A stretch of DNA of 64,000 nucleotides from Thamnaconus septentrionalis (GCA_009823395.1 CM020518.1:11522501-11586500); one strand, 5' to 3'. Numbered from the stretch's first letter, positions 48,148-62,330 are shown. Program-made: numbers and translations. The notes: generated from the sequence alone by a model not told the origin.

Positions 48148-50050
48148 ATGTCTTCAGATGGAACCTCTGTGGTGGAGAGCCTGCTGAGCCGAGTCAGACG
48201 GTGGATCTTTCGTTTTGCAGGTATTTAAATTTCCCGCCAGTTTCACAAATTAATGGACTTAATTAGTGGTTCAGAGTAGACAGTGGCCTAATAAATCAGG
48301 TTAAGATGCTTCATGTTTTGACTAGAATGTTACAGACAGAATTTGATGTTGTGAATTTGGGGTTTTATGGTGTAAAATTGTGTTTTATAAAGCTGAACGC
48401 ATTAATACAGTGCTTCTGATGAAGTTAATTTATTTAAGTGCTTGAGATGTTATTCCAATTTTACATTTTACCTGGATTGAAGCAAGAAAAAAAAGCTTAT
48501 TTTTATTAAAAAAAAAAAAAAGAGAGAAAAAGAAGTCTTCTTATTTAACAAAATAGTAAATCCACTGGATGCACATATGTAGATCAGGTTACGTTCCAAT
48601 TGAAAACTAGGCTGGAGATATACGGTGTATCATATATTATAAATGAATTCATATCCTCAATATGTGCTTTATCAAAAACAACTGAAATTACTTAAATGGT
48701 GACTTTTTTTTAATACATTTTTGAAACACCAACAACTCTTACATTTGTTTAATTTGTTGGCTAAACCCAATCATTTTTTAACTGTTTGCAGCAGCGCACT
48801 GATCAAAGTAATCAAAATCACAGCTCTGTAGACAATCCAGCCAAGAGTGGCCCCGCCTCTTCCAGCTTAGCAACAATGCTAAACTGACACCTTCTCTGCT
48901 CCTCACTTAGACCAATAAGCCTAATTGGATCTGACACAAAAATACTGGCAAAGCCCTAGCAACAGACCCGCTATTATGGTCCAGGCTGAGGGGTGAGTTC
49001 CCGTCCAGGAATTTGTTTACTGAAAAGCATTGTTATCATTTTGGAATTGATTTATTTTGTTTACTAATTTTTTGGGGGGGAAATTACGTTGCGGCTTGTT
49101 GCCATTACTGTGGCTGGGGCTGACTTTGAGCTGTTGGCCTCTCTAGAGGAGCCGACGTGTCTCCATCACTTACTTCCTTGGGACTCTCTTCAGGCGCTTC
49201 CTTCTGGCCTCTGAATGACGAGAACCCTGACGCGCCCAGACCTCGTCTCGGCCAGGCTGCCGCTGCTGAGCGACGAGAGGAGGAGGAGACCGGCGACGGG
49301 CGCGGGCAGGCTGACGCTGAGCTCCCTGTAGGTAATGGAGAAGGTGAGGGGGAAGGAAATGCTGGGTCGCCCTCTCCTCCACAGCTGCTCCACTCTGGGC
49401 CGGAGTGGCAACATCAAAATCACTCTGGTGCTCTACGTTTTTACTACTCTGCTCCCCGACCGACTGCTCTGCATCCTCTTCCCACTGTTTTTCCTCATGT
49501 TGCTCCAGATTTCTTGTATGACTCCCCTTATGTTTATCCTTATGTTTACAGCGCTCCTGCTCTCCATCTCGCTTATCCTTATGTGGCTCCTCATTTCCCC
49601 TATGCAGCTCCCTATTTTGCTTTTGCTAATCCCTACGCTTTCCATTTTGCCACTTATTCTTTCCCTCTGGCTGATCCAGATCTTTATCTCTATTCTGCTC
49701 CTCACAACAATCCCAGTTTTCCTTACCATGACCCTCAGATGCTACACTGGCAAAGAATCCCTGAGGAGGATACTTACTGTGATGAAACAGAGGATGAGGA
49801 AGGGAGTGGAATCCCTGAATTTAACGGCCTTAGTTTCACAGGTTCAGTTGAGAACATCGGGCCGCTCTGGGATGGAGATTTGTATGAGGAGTTCAGTTTT
49901 AGTGGCTTCTCCTCTTCTTTTCCAGTGGACACTGAAACTCCATCAACATCTGGTCTGGGCTCTTCGGCAAGAAGACGCAGAGACAGAAGCGATGAGGAGG
50001 ACGCTGCAGCCAAAAAGCCGAGGTGGTCTAATGAGAGCGACTCCGACTGA
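48148..50050 (+). CDS. Unrecognised two-exon gene, Tyr/Pro/Ala/Phe-rich 324-aa protein
   Basis: Coding exons 48148-48220 and 49149-50050, 975 nt, 324 residues. Exon 1 encodes MSSDGTSVVESLLSRV then RRWIFRFAG, an amphipathic basic helix, and ends at GCAG|GTATTT in phase 1. The acceptor AG at 49147-49148 joins in frame to ADVSPSLTSLGLSS. Domains: Gly/Glu/Arg-rich residues about 40-95; aromatic low-complexity residues about 110-205 with imperfect repeats of the YPYVAPHF / PYAAPYFAF kind; acidic residues about 215-235 (DETEDEEGSG); a C-terminal NLS-like RRRRDRSDEEDAAAKKPRW and a Ser/Asp tail. There are no zinc ligands, signal peptide or membrane span in this frame. A nuclear, condensate-forming or RNA-related protein is a guess. 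Aromatic low complexity loosely recalls Bucky ball/Velo1, but that is not homology evidence. Exon 2 alone has an open frame only from a GTG, which is why exon 1 matters. Confidence 0.6.
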
Positions 50051-50705
50051 CTTTTTGGAGGTGTCTTTGAGGTAAGTATGGTAGGAATTCTAGTAGAAAG
50101 CCTGTGAGAAAAACAAAAATATTTGTGTTTTTTTTAATTGAAAATACAACTCTTTAAGGGTTGTGTTAATGACAGTTACAACATCCATCCAACCATGTTT
50201 TATATATGCTTCTCCTGCACTCAGGGCAGGGTTACACCCTGCATAAGTCTGCAGTTTACCGCAAGGCCACATAGAAAGACAAACAGCCAGTTGCACTAAC
50301 ACTTAAACCTATGGCCAATTCAGAGTTCCCAATTTGCCCCACATGTGTGTTTTTTGAACTGTGGGAGAAAGACTAAACATGCTAACATGGAACATGCTAA
50401 GTCTGCACAAAAAGGTAGTGTAGAACATGTACTGTATAATGTCCCTGTGCTTCTTGGCTATGTGAGAACATTATAATGACCCATGTTTGTCTTACTCTTC
50501 TTGTGTTTGTTCAGGAATATACGTTGTTTTTTATGTGAAAATTGTGAATGTTCAAAACACGGCTAGCACTGAGGGGGACATAATTATATCTGCAGTAATT
50601 TCATGAAATGAAATGAAATTGCTATAATTTTATCACGTCAATGACCACGTTTAGACACTGGCACATGCTGTCATTCGTGAAACAATAAAAGATGGATTGT
50701 TTGAA
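50051..50705 (+). other. 3'UTR of the unrecognised gene with a predicted intron
   Basis: A strong donor GAG|GTAAGTATG lies at 50071/50072, 21 nt after the stop. An acceptor (tgtttgttcag) ends at 50514, and AATAAA follows at 50684-50689. The intron carries a repeat fragment (about 50150-50345) with ACACCCTGCAT, AAGGCCACATAGAAAGACAAA and ACTGTGGGAGAAAG, typical of a common fish LINE/SINE tail. A later AATAAA at 50944 is an alternative end. Confidence 0.5.
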
Positions 50706-51119
50706 CATGATTTTCAAATGGAATCTGGTCTTCCTTTACGGTCATGTTGATAGAAACGTTTTATTAGCTGAACTGCTTATCTTGTGAAGATTAGGAGCAT
50801 AGAGAATTGTCGTCAGTGAATGTTTTTTTTTGTGTGTTTCTTTTTTCTTTTTCTTTTTTAATATGACATTGATAACAGGGCAGTGATGGTGTAAACTTTA
50901 ATGTTATAATAAAATGTCACGCTGAACAGTTTTTTTTCCTGCGCAATAAAGGTTTGTTGCTTACCCGTGTCATTGTGGTTCTCGTTCTTTCAGTTGTAGC
51001 AATAAATTAAAAAAACAAAACCTGTCAAACGTGATTAGAAAATATATCCCGGAACGAAAACTGGGGGCGTGAAATGTAGCTGCACCTTAGATGGACTTGA
51101 TAAGTTGCGCATGCGCACA

Positions 51120-51186
51120 TTTATCAAAACACCGAACGAAGACGGCTGGTAGCATCACGATATGAAGTAAAAGCCATGCACCATCG
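51120..51186 (+). promoter_or_regulatory. ankra2: Candidate ankra2 5'UTR exon
   Basis: A donor ATCGA|GTAAGAAATG occurs at 51186/51187, about 265 bp upstream of the acceptor of the ATG exon. The preceding CpG-containing bases would be the untranslated first exon. No TATA box is evident. Confidence 0.35.
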
Positions 51187-51499
51187 AGTAAGAAATGATC
51201 AAATTTGTCTCTGTATCCCTTTCGAAGCGCTCGCATGCTTTCGTGTGAAATATTTCATACACATGTAGCGAGTTAGACCACCGAAAGCAATGCTGCCATG
51301 ACAATAGCTAGCACGCTAGCGGCTAGCTAAGACACTATTTCTATTTTTTTCAACGGAGTTTGGCTTTTTGACTCTTAGTTGGTTGAAATCATACGTCGTA
51401 TCAATGAAAACCAACCGTGTGTGTTACATACCTAACTATTTTTACCTCCTAGGCGGCCAGCTGGTTCAGTGTAATCCTCAAGTGACAGCCGAGTAGAAA

Positions 51500-53528
51500 A
51501 TGGACAACGTCACCATGTCAGGCACCGACGGCATCGCCGAGTGTTCCCTGGTGTCTGAAGACAAGGAAGGGCTCTGCGTTATGCCTGATTTGGGCACCAT
51601 CAAGACGGAGCAGTCGGCCGCAGATGACCCCGGAACCCCTAATGTCGCCATGGGCATTAAATTCATCCTGCCCAACCGCTTTGACATGAACGTTTGCTCG
51701 AGATTTGTCAAGTCCCTCAACGAGGAGGACAGCAAGAACATCCAGGATCAGGTCAACTCTGATCTGGAGGTGGCTTCCGTTTTGTTCAAAGGTGAGGAAA
51801 CTTTCAGCGGAATTGCAGTTGCTCAATAACGTGTTTACATATTTGTTTGGCAGTGTTGTTGGGATTACCCTATTAAAGTAATGCCACTACTGATTACTCC
51901 ATAATAAAGTAATCTGATTACTTCTTTCACTACTTTGTTTAATAAGTAATCAATTAGTAATTACTTTACTAATTACTTTAGTTAAAAAAAGATAAAGTAA
52001 CAGTTGTTCAAAAGTCACAAAGTCATTACTTGATAAAGTAATGATGATATAATTACCAGATTTGCCACAGTAATCTAGTTACATCACTCCAGTACTCAAA
52101 AAGTAGTTTAATTAGAGTAGTGGATTACTTATTAGTAATAGATAACTCTGTTATTTGGTGATCTTGTTGTCTGTGATCTGATTAATTGACTTGTAATCAA
52201 TGCTGGACCTTAAAGTTTTTGTTGCTGTTTGTCCTTGTCAATTTCAGCTGAGTGCAATATCCAGACATCTCCTTCCCCGGGCATACAAGTGCGACATGTC
52301 TACACACCATCCACTACCAAACATTTCTCCCCCATCAAGCAGTCCACCACCCTGACCAATAAACACCGTGGAAATGAAGTTTCCTCCACACCTCTGCTGG
52401 TGCATTGTAGGTCACCAGAGGGAAACCCCTCGTTTTATCTTCTGTTGGATTTTTTTTTTTTTTTTTTAATCCCAAAATCAAGTCCAAATGTTAATTCATT
52501 TTAATTTTCTTCCAGCTCTGTCCATTCACCAGCTTGCAGCCCAGGGTGAAATGGTGTTTCTGGCCAGCAGGATTGAACAAGGTGGGTGAAACTACGACAA
52601 GATCTTTAAAAACACACTATTTACCAAAAGGGTACTATTACAATATGAAAATGCATGTTTATAATTTTGTCATTCCAAACAGAGACTGTCATCAACCTCC
52701 AAGATGAAGAAGGCTTTACGCCCTTGATGTGGGCGGCTGCACATGGACAAATTGCCGTTGTTGAGTTCTTGCTTCAAAACGTGGGCGTCAGCCGTCTTAA
52801 TGCCATGTTTTTATTCTTCTTTGTCAAATGAGTGCTCTTAAAATGCATATTTTTCCCACAGGGTGCTGACCCCAACCTCCTGGCCAAAGGGAGGGAAAGT
52901 GCATTGTCCTTGGCCTGCAGCAAGGGATACACCGACATCGTCAAGATGCTCATTGACTGCGGAGTCGACGTTAATGAATACGACTGGGTGAGACGTCACG
53001 CTGTTTGCGATGGAATAAAATATGACAACTTAGGTTTAATGTCCAAATATTGAGAAACGCGCAGATGGTGTCTGAATATCGTTGTGGGTTTGTTCCTCTG
53101 GTTGCTGTCAGAACGGAGGAGCCCCTCTGCTGTATGCAGTTCATGGGAACCATGTGCGCTGTGTGGAAATATTGCTGGGTGAGTCTTTGGCCGTGAAATA
53201 TGTGTCTACCAGCATGTTTGCACGCTGCCATTTTGAGAAATGTGTCGGATCTGTTAAAGTCCTTTTGTGTTTGTGCGTGTTCCAGAAAGCGGCGCTGATC
53301 CGACCATCGAGTCCGATTCTGGGTTCAACGCAATGGACATGGCCGTGGCCATGGGCCATCGAAATGGTATGTGCAGATCACAGGCACAGTACTTTTGGAA
53401 ATGAGATTTGGAATGCTGGCAAAAAAAAATATCAACTGAATTGGGAAAAATTCTGTGTCTTGTTTCTCTCAGTTCAACAAGTGATGGAGGCACACCTGCT
53501 GAAGTTGCTCATGGGAATCAGAGAATAA
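51500..53528 (+). CDS. ankra2: Ankyrin repeat family A protein 2
   Basis: Cytoplasmic and nuclear adaptor; in mammals its ankyrin repeats bind megalin/LRP2, HDAC4/5 and RFX7-type PxLPxI motifs. Coding exons: 51500-51791, 52248-52406, 52516-52581, 52683-52780, 52862-52987, 53112-53178, 53286-53366, 53473-53528. The sum is 945 nt, 314 residues, against 313 in human. The N-terminus ([15 protein letters not shown]) diverges, but [19 protein letters not shown] and [20 protein letters not shown] are nearly identical. Ankyrin repeats follow from about residue 150: [78 protein letters not shown]. It ends [11 protein letters not shown]. The ATG exon begins after a CTCCTAG acceptor at 51452. All phases agree. 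It is convergent with btf3. Confidence 0.96.
51850..52165. repeat. AT-rich repeat rich in AAAGTAAT / TAATTACTTT
   Basis: First coding intron of ankra2. Motifs AAAGTAAT, GATTACTT and AATTACTTTA recur in both orientations (TAAAGTAATGCC on the left, AAAGTAGTTTAATTA and ATTACTTATTAG on the right). It resembles an old inverted-repeat DNA element; no coding frame. Confidence 0.5.
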
Positions 53529-54180
53529 GCTTGAAATGGTTTTCATTTCCTGTCCAGTTTTAACGGTGGTGCATTATGAAGGTGTGACGAGGAGGGTCGT
53601 GTGCTGTCAATTTTAATCCTCTTTTCAACCAAGTGACTTTATGTATTTATAAGGAAAAAATGAAATTATGTATAAGCTGTTGTCTCTATTGACTTGACAA
53701 CCGATTGGCATGTGTTGTACTCACACATGGTTTTATTTGCTGTGTGCGTTTCAATTTGTTGCCACCACTTCAGACCTGCAGAACATATCTTGGAATATGT
53801 TGAAGAGTATCACTTACAGTGAACCAATATTTGAACCGTTCTGTGGGTTTATTGAAAATATCATGACAGCCCATTTTGCACAAGAAAAGCCAGTGATTTT
53901 TTTCTATTTTTTTTAAATTTTAATTCTGCCAAGCTTTTAATCTTGAAAGTAATTGTTTCGGTTGAGTTTATTTATTGAAATATGTTGTTTTGGTCAGTGT
54001 GTTGTGATGCTTAATAGGTCTAATATTGCTGTTGCTCAACTATGTTTTAGTATTAGCGTGTCCTGACATCTTATTTAATTGGTCCCTCAAGGTCTGTGTG
54101 ATGCAAGAAAGGTCAAACCACTGTTTATAGTAATGAAAATGAAGTTATTTAAATAAAAGACCTTTTGGAATTGCACCAAC
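53529..54180 (+). other. ankra2: ankra2 3'UTR
   Basis: Non-coding AT-rich sequence after the ankra2 stop, ending at an AATAAA hexamer at 54152-54157. Confidence 0.6.
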
Positions 54181-54829
54181 AGTCCAAGTTACTCAGAATA
54201 TACACGCTCCCAAGTTTGGTTAAAAAAAAAAAAATAGACTGTGAATTAAAACATTTCAAGTTTTTGCTATCATAACCCCTGACACAGTCAAAGTAAATGA
54301 AGTCAAATAGAGGACAAAGCTAATTAGCTAGTTCACACAACTGAAATTCTCCTTTTTTTTCTCTACTACCGTCAAGAGAGAAAAAAAAAAGCAGCAATAT
54401 AATTCAGGCTGTGGTGGTCATGTGTTTTTAAAAACAAATGGACCAAAAAGCAACAATAACAAAATAGCCAATGGTGTCAACAAATGCCTGGAGGACTCAG
54501 TCCAGTGACTTGAATACCATGATTTTAGTCAAAATATTCACCTTAGTAATCTAGGCAGGAGCCCTTTCAGACCCAGCAGGTTCATTTGTGCTCCAGAACT
54601 TGCCACACTCATGAGAGTTGATGCAGCTTCTGGCTGGAAAGTTAAAGCAGATATTTAGCATAAAACACCTCAGGAACTCGATGGGTACATTTTCTTTTTA
54701 AGCAATTGAGTACAAGGCCACTTTCTGTTACAGATGAGCAGTGCATGCAAACCTGTAAGAAGATTGTTAGTAATTATACCTTTTGTATTTTAGTATTTAT
54801 TCGGGGGAAGAAATAACTGCAAAACATGT

Positions 54830-55298
54830 TTCTTTGACAGTAGCAAAGGTTTATTCTAGATACGGTGGTTTTTGAGCGAGGATCAGTAACACAGAGGGGA
54901 CTGGTGGGAGGGGAAGGCAGACAAACAACGGGAGCCCTGAACACCACAGTTGACACACAATCTCTCCTGACTGGACATACAGAGCAACAAGACACAATGG
55001 GTCCGGTGGAGAAACAGAGAGTGCACCTCAAACGCCCGACAGTTCTCCAACAATAGAAAATACTCAAAAAAACAAACAAAAAAAAGATTCCATACGCACG
55101 TCTGTAAAGGATTTTGTTCAGATGTTGCACATTTTACAGTGCGCAGTTTGAGGCTGCTGGCGCGTTTGCGTTCTCAGGTGCTTAAGCGATGGACTTTTCA
55201 CTTCTCGAGACAGACGGGAAAAGATCTTGTGCCCAACATGATCCAGGCGAGTGTTCACTCTCCCAAGGAGAAGGTGGAGGGGTTGGGAAGGTTTGGGC
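54830..55298 (-). other. btf3: btf3 3'UTR
   Basis: Follows the btf3 stop on the minus strand. A minus-strand AATAAA is at 54850-54855 and a further one at 54796-54801. The gap to the ankra2 3' end is about 650 bp and holds nothing recognisable. Confidence 0.55.
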
Positions 55299-57172
<1,874 letters not shown>

Positions 57173-58106
57173 CTGGGTTGAAAAGAAGACATGCAGTTAT
57201 TCCAAGACACATAGAAATAGACAAATGGGTAGATTCAGGTGGCTGGAAATCCAACACTAGACATGCACCAAAACACATCACACACCGTGCAAACTTTTCT
57301 TTCGGCGAAAACGTCTACTATGCCTTCACCTGCTTGGGAACAATTAACCTCGCAAAACCTCTCACTTGCTCAGAGTGACTCATCAATGAGACAACAAAAC
57401 AAAGAAGATGGCCGCATGAAGTTGGCAAACCTGTTAAAGTGTCAAATAGCCTTGGGTGTTTTTAGGCGACCTGCGCCCATGTGTTGCTAGAACTTATCCA
57501 TGTAGGCCTGAGAATCCTTTTTTCCTTCTTCCCCAAATTCAAATATTTATTAGGAATATAAAGTGGCTACAGACCCTCCTACTACAGAACAAGGCATCCT
57601 GAATCAACGATTAAATGAGTTAAACTCGCACCATTCAGGCGTTGAGGAAATATGGTAAACTATGACACAGTTAACCAAACAACGCATTCTTCCCATGCAC
57701 CGTCAGAAGCGACTTGGAATGCCGCAGACTAACGTGCAAACGATAAGTTAGGCTAACCAAGTAGCACACAGCTAGCGCTCCTGCTAACAGGAACTAGCAT
57801 CACGATACGAATCACAGCGTCGCCCGCACACTACAAGACCCAGCCGTCGGCAGTGTTGAAGCTACCGCTAGCCGACCAGTGAGACCTTCCGCTGGGGGCG
57901 AACGAGGTGTGGGTTGCTTGAGCTTTTGTTGCTCGAAACTCGCAGGCTCCACCGAGGCTAGCGCCAGCCTCGGCTACATGGGGCGGCCTATCGCCGTCAA
58001 CCCCCGGACTCCACACACACCCAGGCAACACACGGCTGTCACCGGGGTCAGAGTTCGACTCCGGGCCGGTTTACAGCCACCGAGTCGCAACCGGCTCGTC
58101 GTTTAC

Positions 58107-58230
58107 CTCCTGCCAGGGCGAATCGGTGGCAAACAGTGCTGAGATGAAGGTATTTAAAGCTCCACACTGACCTGTAAACTAACAGCAGACACATGCGGGG
58201 TGCAAGATGGAAGCGAGAGAGAGAGAGCGG
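58107..58230 (-). promoter_or_regulatory. btf3: Candidate btf3 promoter and 5'UTR exon
   Basis: Two possible first-exon donors lie upstream of the ATG exon: GGCAGGAG|GTAAAC at 58107 and TTACAG|GTCAGT near 58173. Upstream DNA holds a GA run and CpG sites. Either would yield a short non-coding leader; the choice cannot be made from sequence. Confidence 0.4.
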
Positions 58231-58995
58231 AAGGAGGAAGTGACGTCAAGACAAGACGCGCACTCATTGAGAGGGTCGTTTAGTGCCCTGGGTTTTTGCC
58301 TCGCAGGCAACGTTGCGTCCACGCACCTCCTCCAAAAAAGTTCTATGGAAAACGGCAGCATCTGAAAAGCAGGTGTTTGTCTCTCGTGTGAGTGGAGGGA
58401 TGTGTGTGAATTACCAAAGCGGCTTGAACAACTGCACACCGAGGCCAAAAGCTGGAAATAAGCCGCACGATGCTCTCCCCGGAGATGAAAGATCCATTTT
58501 GCAGACTTTTTTTTTTGTCTATTTTCTTACTTTTGAAGTAAAAAAAACAAAACTCATTGCAGACAAATTTGTTTCGTTTGTTTGGACAGATTGTGTGTTG
58601 TCTCACATAGATATATCCCTTGCTCAGTCTTTTAGTCTTTAATTTGTTCAACATACAACCAACAGTCAAGGTCCCAATGACGTAAGAATATCTATGTACA
58701 GCATGTCAAACCTCGTCTGAAGTTTCAGTTCATTCCACGTTGTTTGAGGTGGTTTGAGTTTCCTGCTTGTAGGCTTAGGAAGGTGTGTTTGCAGCAGAGA
58801 TTAATGTTCTGAATTATTTTCAGTTTACTTTTTTATTATTATTGTTTCAATAATTTTAATAGGATTTAAATCCCCAACAAGGTCGTTTGCTTCCTGCTTT
58901 TTTGATTTAATACACTTCATTATTTTACTTGGCATTTTTTTTTTTCGAACAAAGTAAAAGCAATTAGGAAAGAATATTTACAGTAAGACCTGGCC

Positions 58996-58996
<1 letters not shown>

Positions 58997-59037
<41 letters not shown>
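58997..59037. repeat. (AC)20 microsatellite
   Basis: AC run in the btf3-foxd1 intergenic region. Confidence 0.95.
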
Positions 59038-59039
<2 letters not shown>

Positions 59040-59869
59040 GCTAATCCATAATGATTGTAAATTGGATTCCTTGAGATATTCACCAAATTCCTTCTTGTGA
59101 GCGGGCACCGTGATCACACATGGACATCATGACGAAATTATAACTTAAAAATAGCATCCAGTAAGTTCGTTTACTTGCAAATGATGCACATAAGGTTTGC
59201 CAAACAAGTTTATAACAATAGGCTTACACTCACATGTTTCCTTCCATGCATTTCCAAATTAAGCCCATGTCTTTCTCAACTGCGTGCACGATAAAAACTG
59301 CAACCAGGTCCAGTCCTTCCACTTCTCAATATCCCCGTTGATATTTTCATTTTAAATTGAATTTGGCAACGTGCCGATTAAACTCTTTACCTGCAGATAT
59401 ACCCAATGTCCATTCTAGTCGTTTTCGCCCTTGGCACGCAACAGTAGGTATTTGTTGCCGGGGCTTAGTTTTGTCTGGCCCTTTTTTCTGCATGTGATAC
59501 ACATTAATCACATGGCCCCGCAGACCCTCTTTCTCTCTCTCACACACACGGGCCCGTTTTGGTGACTCTCGGGGGGGGGGGTTCCTTTTTTTTTTCTAGT
59601 CAGTGCGGTGCTAGAAAAAAGCACAGTGGCCGGTGCTTTGGAGGAGCTAAAGTGCCTCGATAGCCGCCGGTGGTGGCACTGAAACACCCTCGTGGATGGC
59701 CGAGAGGGGAATCCAGACAGAGGTGGTCGGCTGCACCACACAGCCAGGCGAGCGTCGCTGCTGTTCTGCGCGTCGTGCCTGCTGCACGGTCTTCACTCAT
59801 CAGTGACATGGCTGTTTGCACTCACACAGGCTTAATATCAGCATGTGCGCGTAAGTTCAATTCAACCAC

Positions 59870-59871
<2 letters not shown>

Positions 59872-59900
<29 letters not shown>
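59872..59900. repeat. (TTTA)7 microsatellite
   Basis: Tetranucleotide TTTA run in the intergenic region. Confidence 0.9.
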
Positions 59901-59901
<1 letters not shown>

Positions 59902-61781
59902 GGTCTTTGTGTGGGACTAAAATATTCGGTGAATTAATTGTCGTTGAGTTCAGTTAGTTATTAATATGCAACTTTTTAAAGAATTAAAATATTTTCTATT
60001 TGTTTCAGTGCGTTGAAAGGCTTTTTTTTAGACAAATAAAAAACATGTGAATATAAAAGTGAGCAAATCTTAGTCATTTGTCGTAAATTGGAGAAATCTG
60101 TAGGGGGGGAACAATTACACGTCGAAAATCTGCTAAACACTGTTTATATATCTTCACGCTGTCTTTTAACTGGCCGCAGAGGCATTTAAGTGCTTGAGTG
60201 ACAGTCTCACTTTCCAACAAATGCACTGAGAAAAAGCGCTGAAGTAATCTATTGTAAACTGTCCGTCATATTATTATTGGGAAGTTTGTGGCCCGTTTGT
60301 TTCATTTTTCTTTAATTATTCAAGCTAAAGTTAACTTGAATTATTACTATGATCAAACTAAAATTTGTCTTACAGTATAGTAACACAAAGTCTATAATTT
60401 TAACACGGGAATCAGTAGATGATAAAAATTGGTTTGAATAAAAGCAAACATACATAGAGGGAAAATATCCATAACTCTTCACTCGGAACTTTTTTATATT
60501 AATTTTTTAATGCTTTTTAATCGGAAATTTGTTGCATAAAATAACAACTCTTAACAAAGTATTAAAAACAACAGTTTAAATATTTCTGTTTTGTTTTTTC
60601 CCTTTAAAGTGTCCGTTATATACTTTGAATTCTCCTCTTAATTCGTAGTTCGTGAAGACGGAATGAAGTCTCGGCTGCGCTGACTGTGCTTCTCCCAAGG
60701 CAATGAAGTGACGAAAATATCACCGCTAGATGGTGCAAGTTCAATGGGAAGCACTGAGAAGTTACCGAGGGACCACATAACAGCGTCTGGCTGCACAATT
60801 CAGTTGGAAATAAAGTCTGACAAGTCGCCGCACGGCTCAATTCTTATTTCACGTTTTTCTTTTCACCCCCCCCCCCTTTTTTTTTTTTTTTTGAAAATTG
60901 ATCCATAAATCTTTTGGGCTGAGTCCATTTCTACAAAAAAATCTTTCGTCAGGAGCGCCTCGTAAATCCATCAATTATTATTATTTATCTATTTTTTAAA
61001 TAAAGAATATATAGCTAATTAGTTGATTCACACATGTGAAAAGAGAAAAACTTTTATAAGAATTTGACTCATTTTTTTTTTTCTGGAAAAGATGTGAACT
61101 ACTAACTACTATCTATCTTTGCAACAGTCATAAAGTTACAACGTAGTGAGAGATTAGACTGTATTAAAAATATATATATACATTCAATCGGGGGTAACGG
61201 GGGGCACACATAGTGTGTGCCTAAGTACGTCACTCTCTTCCAATTATTTAATTTTATTGGGCAAGGCATAAAACATAGAGGGTCAAAGGGGAACTAAAAA
61301 TTAAAATAATAACAATTATGTGCGTTTAAATTAATTATTTTTTCCTTTCTTGCTTTACTAGTTCAGACTATTTCTAAAATAATACGGACAACAATGGCCA
61401 ACGGTTCACGGGCCATTTTAATGTCAGCCTCCTTTATGAAATAAATAAATAAATAAATGTAATATATATTTTGACTTCATCAGTACACGTGTAAATAAAC
61501 TCCACACACAATAAAATAAAAATGAATATGCACCTTCCCACCCCCCCACCCCCGCCCATACACCCACACACACACACACCACCGTGCTCCAGACGCACGA
61601 CAGAGGCCTTGTATGTGGGGCTTGCATGCTCTGCGTGACCCGTGACTGATTCGAGTTAACAGCTGACTCTTTTCCATTACAAATGGCTCGCGGATAATCT
61701 AGATAACTACCGGATCACGCAAACTGAGCTGCCTGGCTGCGGTGCACCAGTCTGCGGCACTGTTGCGGAATGCATTGGCTA

Positions 61782-61829
61782 TAAAAAAAATAAAATAAAA
61801 TAAAATAAAATAAAATAAAATAAAATAAA
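61782..61829. repeat. (TAAAA)8 microsatellite
   Basis: Pentanucleotide run of about eight units, about 900 bp upstream of the foxd1 start codon. Confidence 0.95.
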
Positions 61830-62324
61830 GACCTGTTATGCATTTCAAGTTCTAGGGGAAAAAAGCCAAAAACCTCTCAACGACTCCGACTCCGCCCATA
61901 AAAAATATAATTGCGCGTGTTTAGTCTTAATGCAACGCACCGGCGTGCAGCCGTGTTATATGAAAATGTCAAAATATCCGCTTGGGTCTCAGGGATGGCC
62001 ACACCAGCAATTAGACTCCCCCTAAAGATGTTTTTATCTTCAAACATCTATTTTGGTGAAAAACACTGCGGGGGGAAATAAAAGCACCATATTAGTGCGG
62101 ACGACCGGTGACCACTAAAAACAAGGACGCGGGCCACAGCACAACTTAAAGAACACTCACATTTTAATTTTCAAAGACCTCTTTTTCCTGTTTGATTTTT
62201 TTTCTCCTCCTTCGTTCACCACCCTCCACCCTCCTCCTCCTCTTCTACCTCCACCAGCACCACTCCATCCTCTCTTCTCATTCGCCCCGGTGACGTCTCT
62301 CCGACCATGTGACCGCGGCGTCCG

Positions 62325-62330
62325 TATAAA
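62325..62330 (+). promoter_or_regulatory. foxd1: foxd1 TATA box
   Basis: TATAAA in the context CCGTATAAATGCGC, preceded by a CRE-like TGACGTC (about 62291) and CATGTGAC. It would set a start site near 62355 and a 5'UTR of about 335 nt. No other TATA motif in this position and context is seen. Confidence 0.5.

Larger units (their letters stand above)
58240..62320. other. Intergenic region between btf3 and foxd1
   Basis: About 4 kb of mostly AT-rich DNA between two divergent genes. No coding frame is credible. It holds the microsatellites listed separately. The AT-rich block 60000-61400 lacks large repeats and may include regulatory sequence for foxd1. Confidence 0.5.

Noticed and set aside
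49157..50050. Treating the unrecognised gene as a single-exon ORF
   Set aside because: The frame has no ATG near its start (begins at GTG); an upstream exon with ATG and matching splice phase gives a better model.
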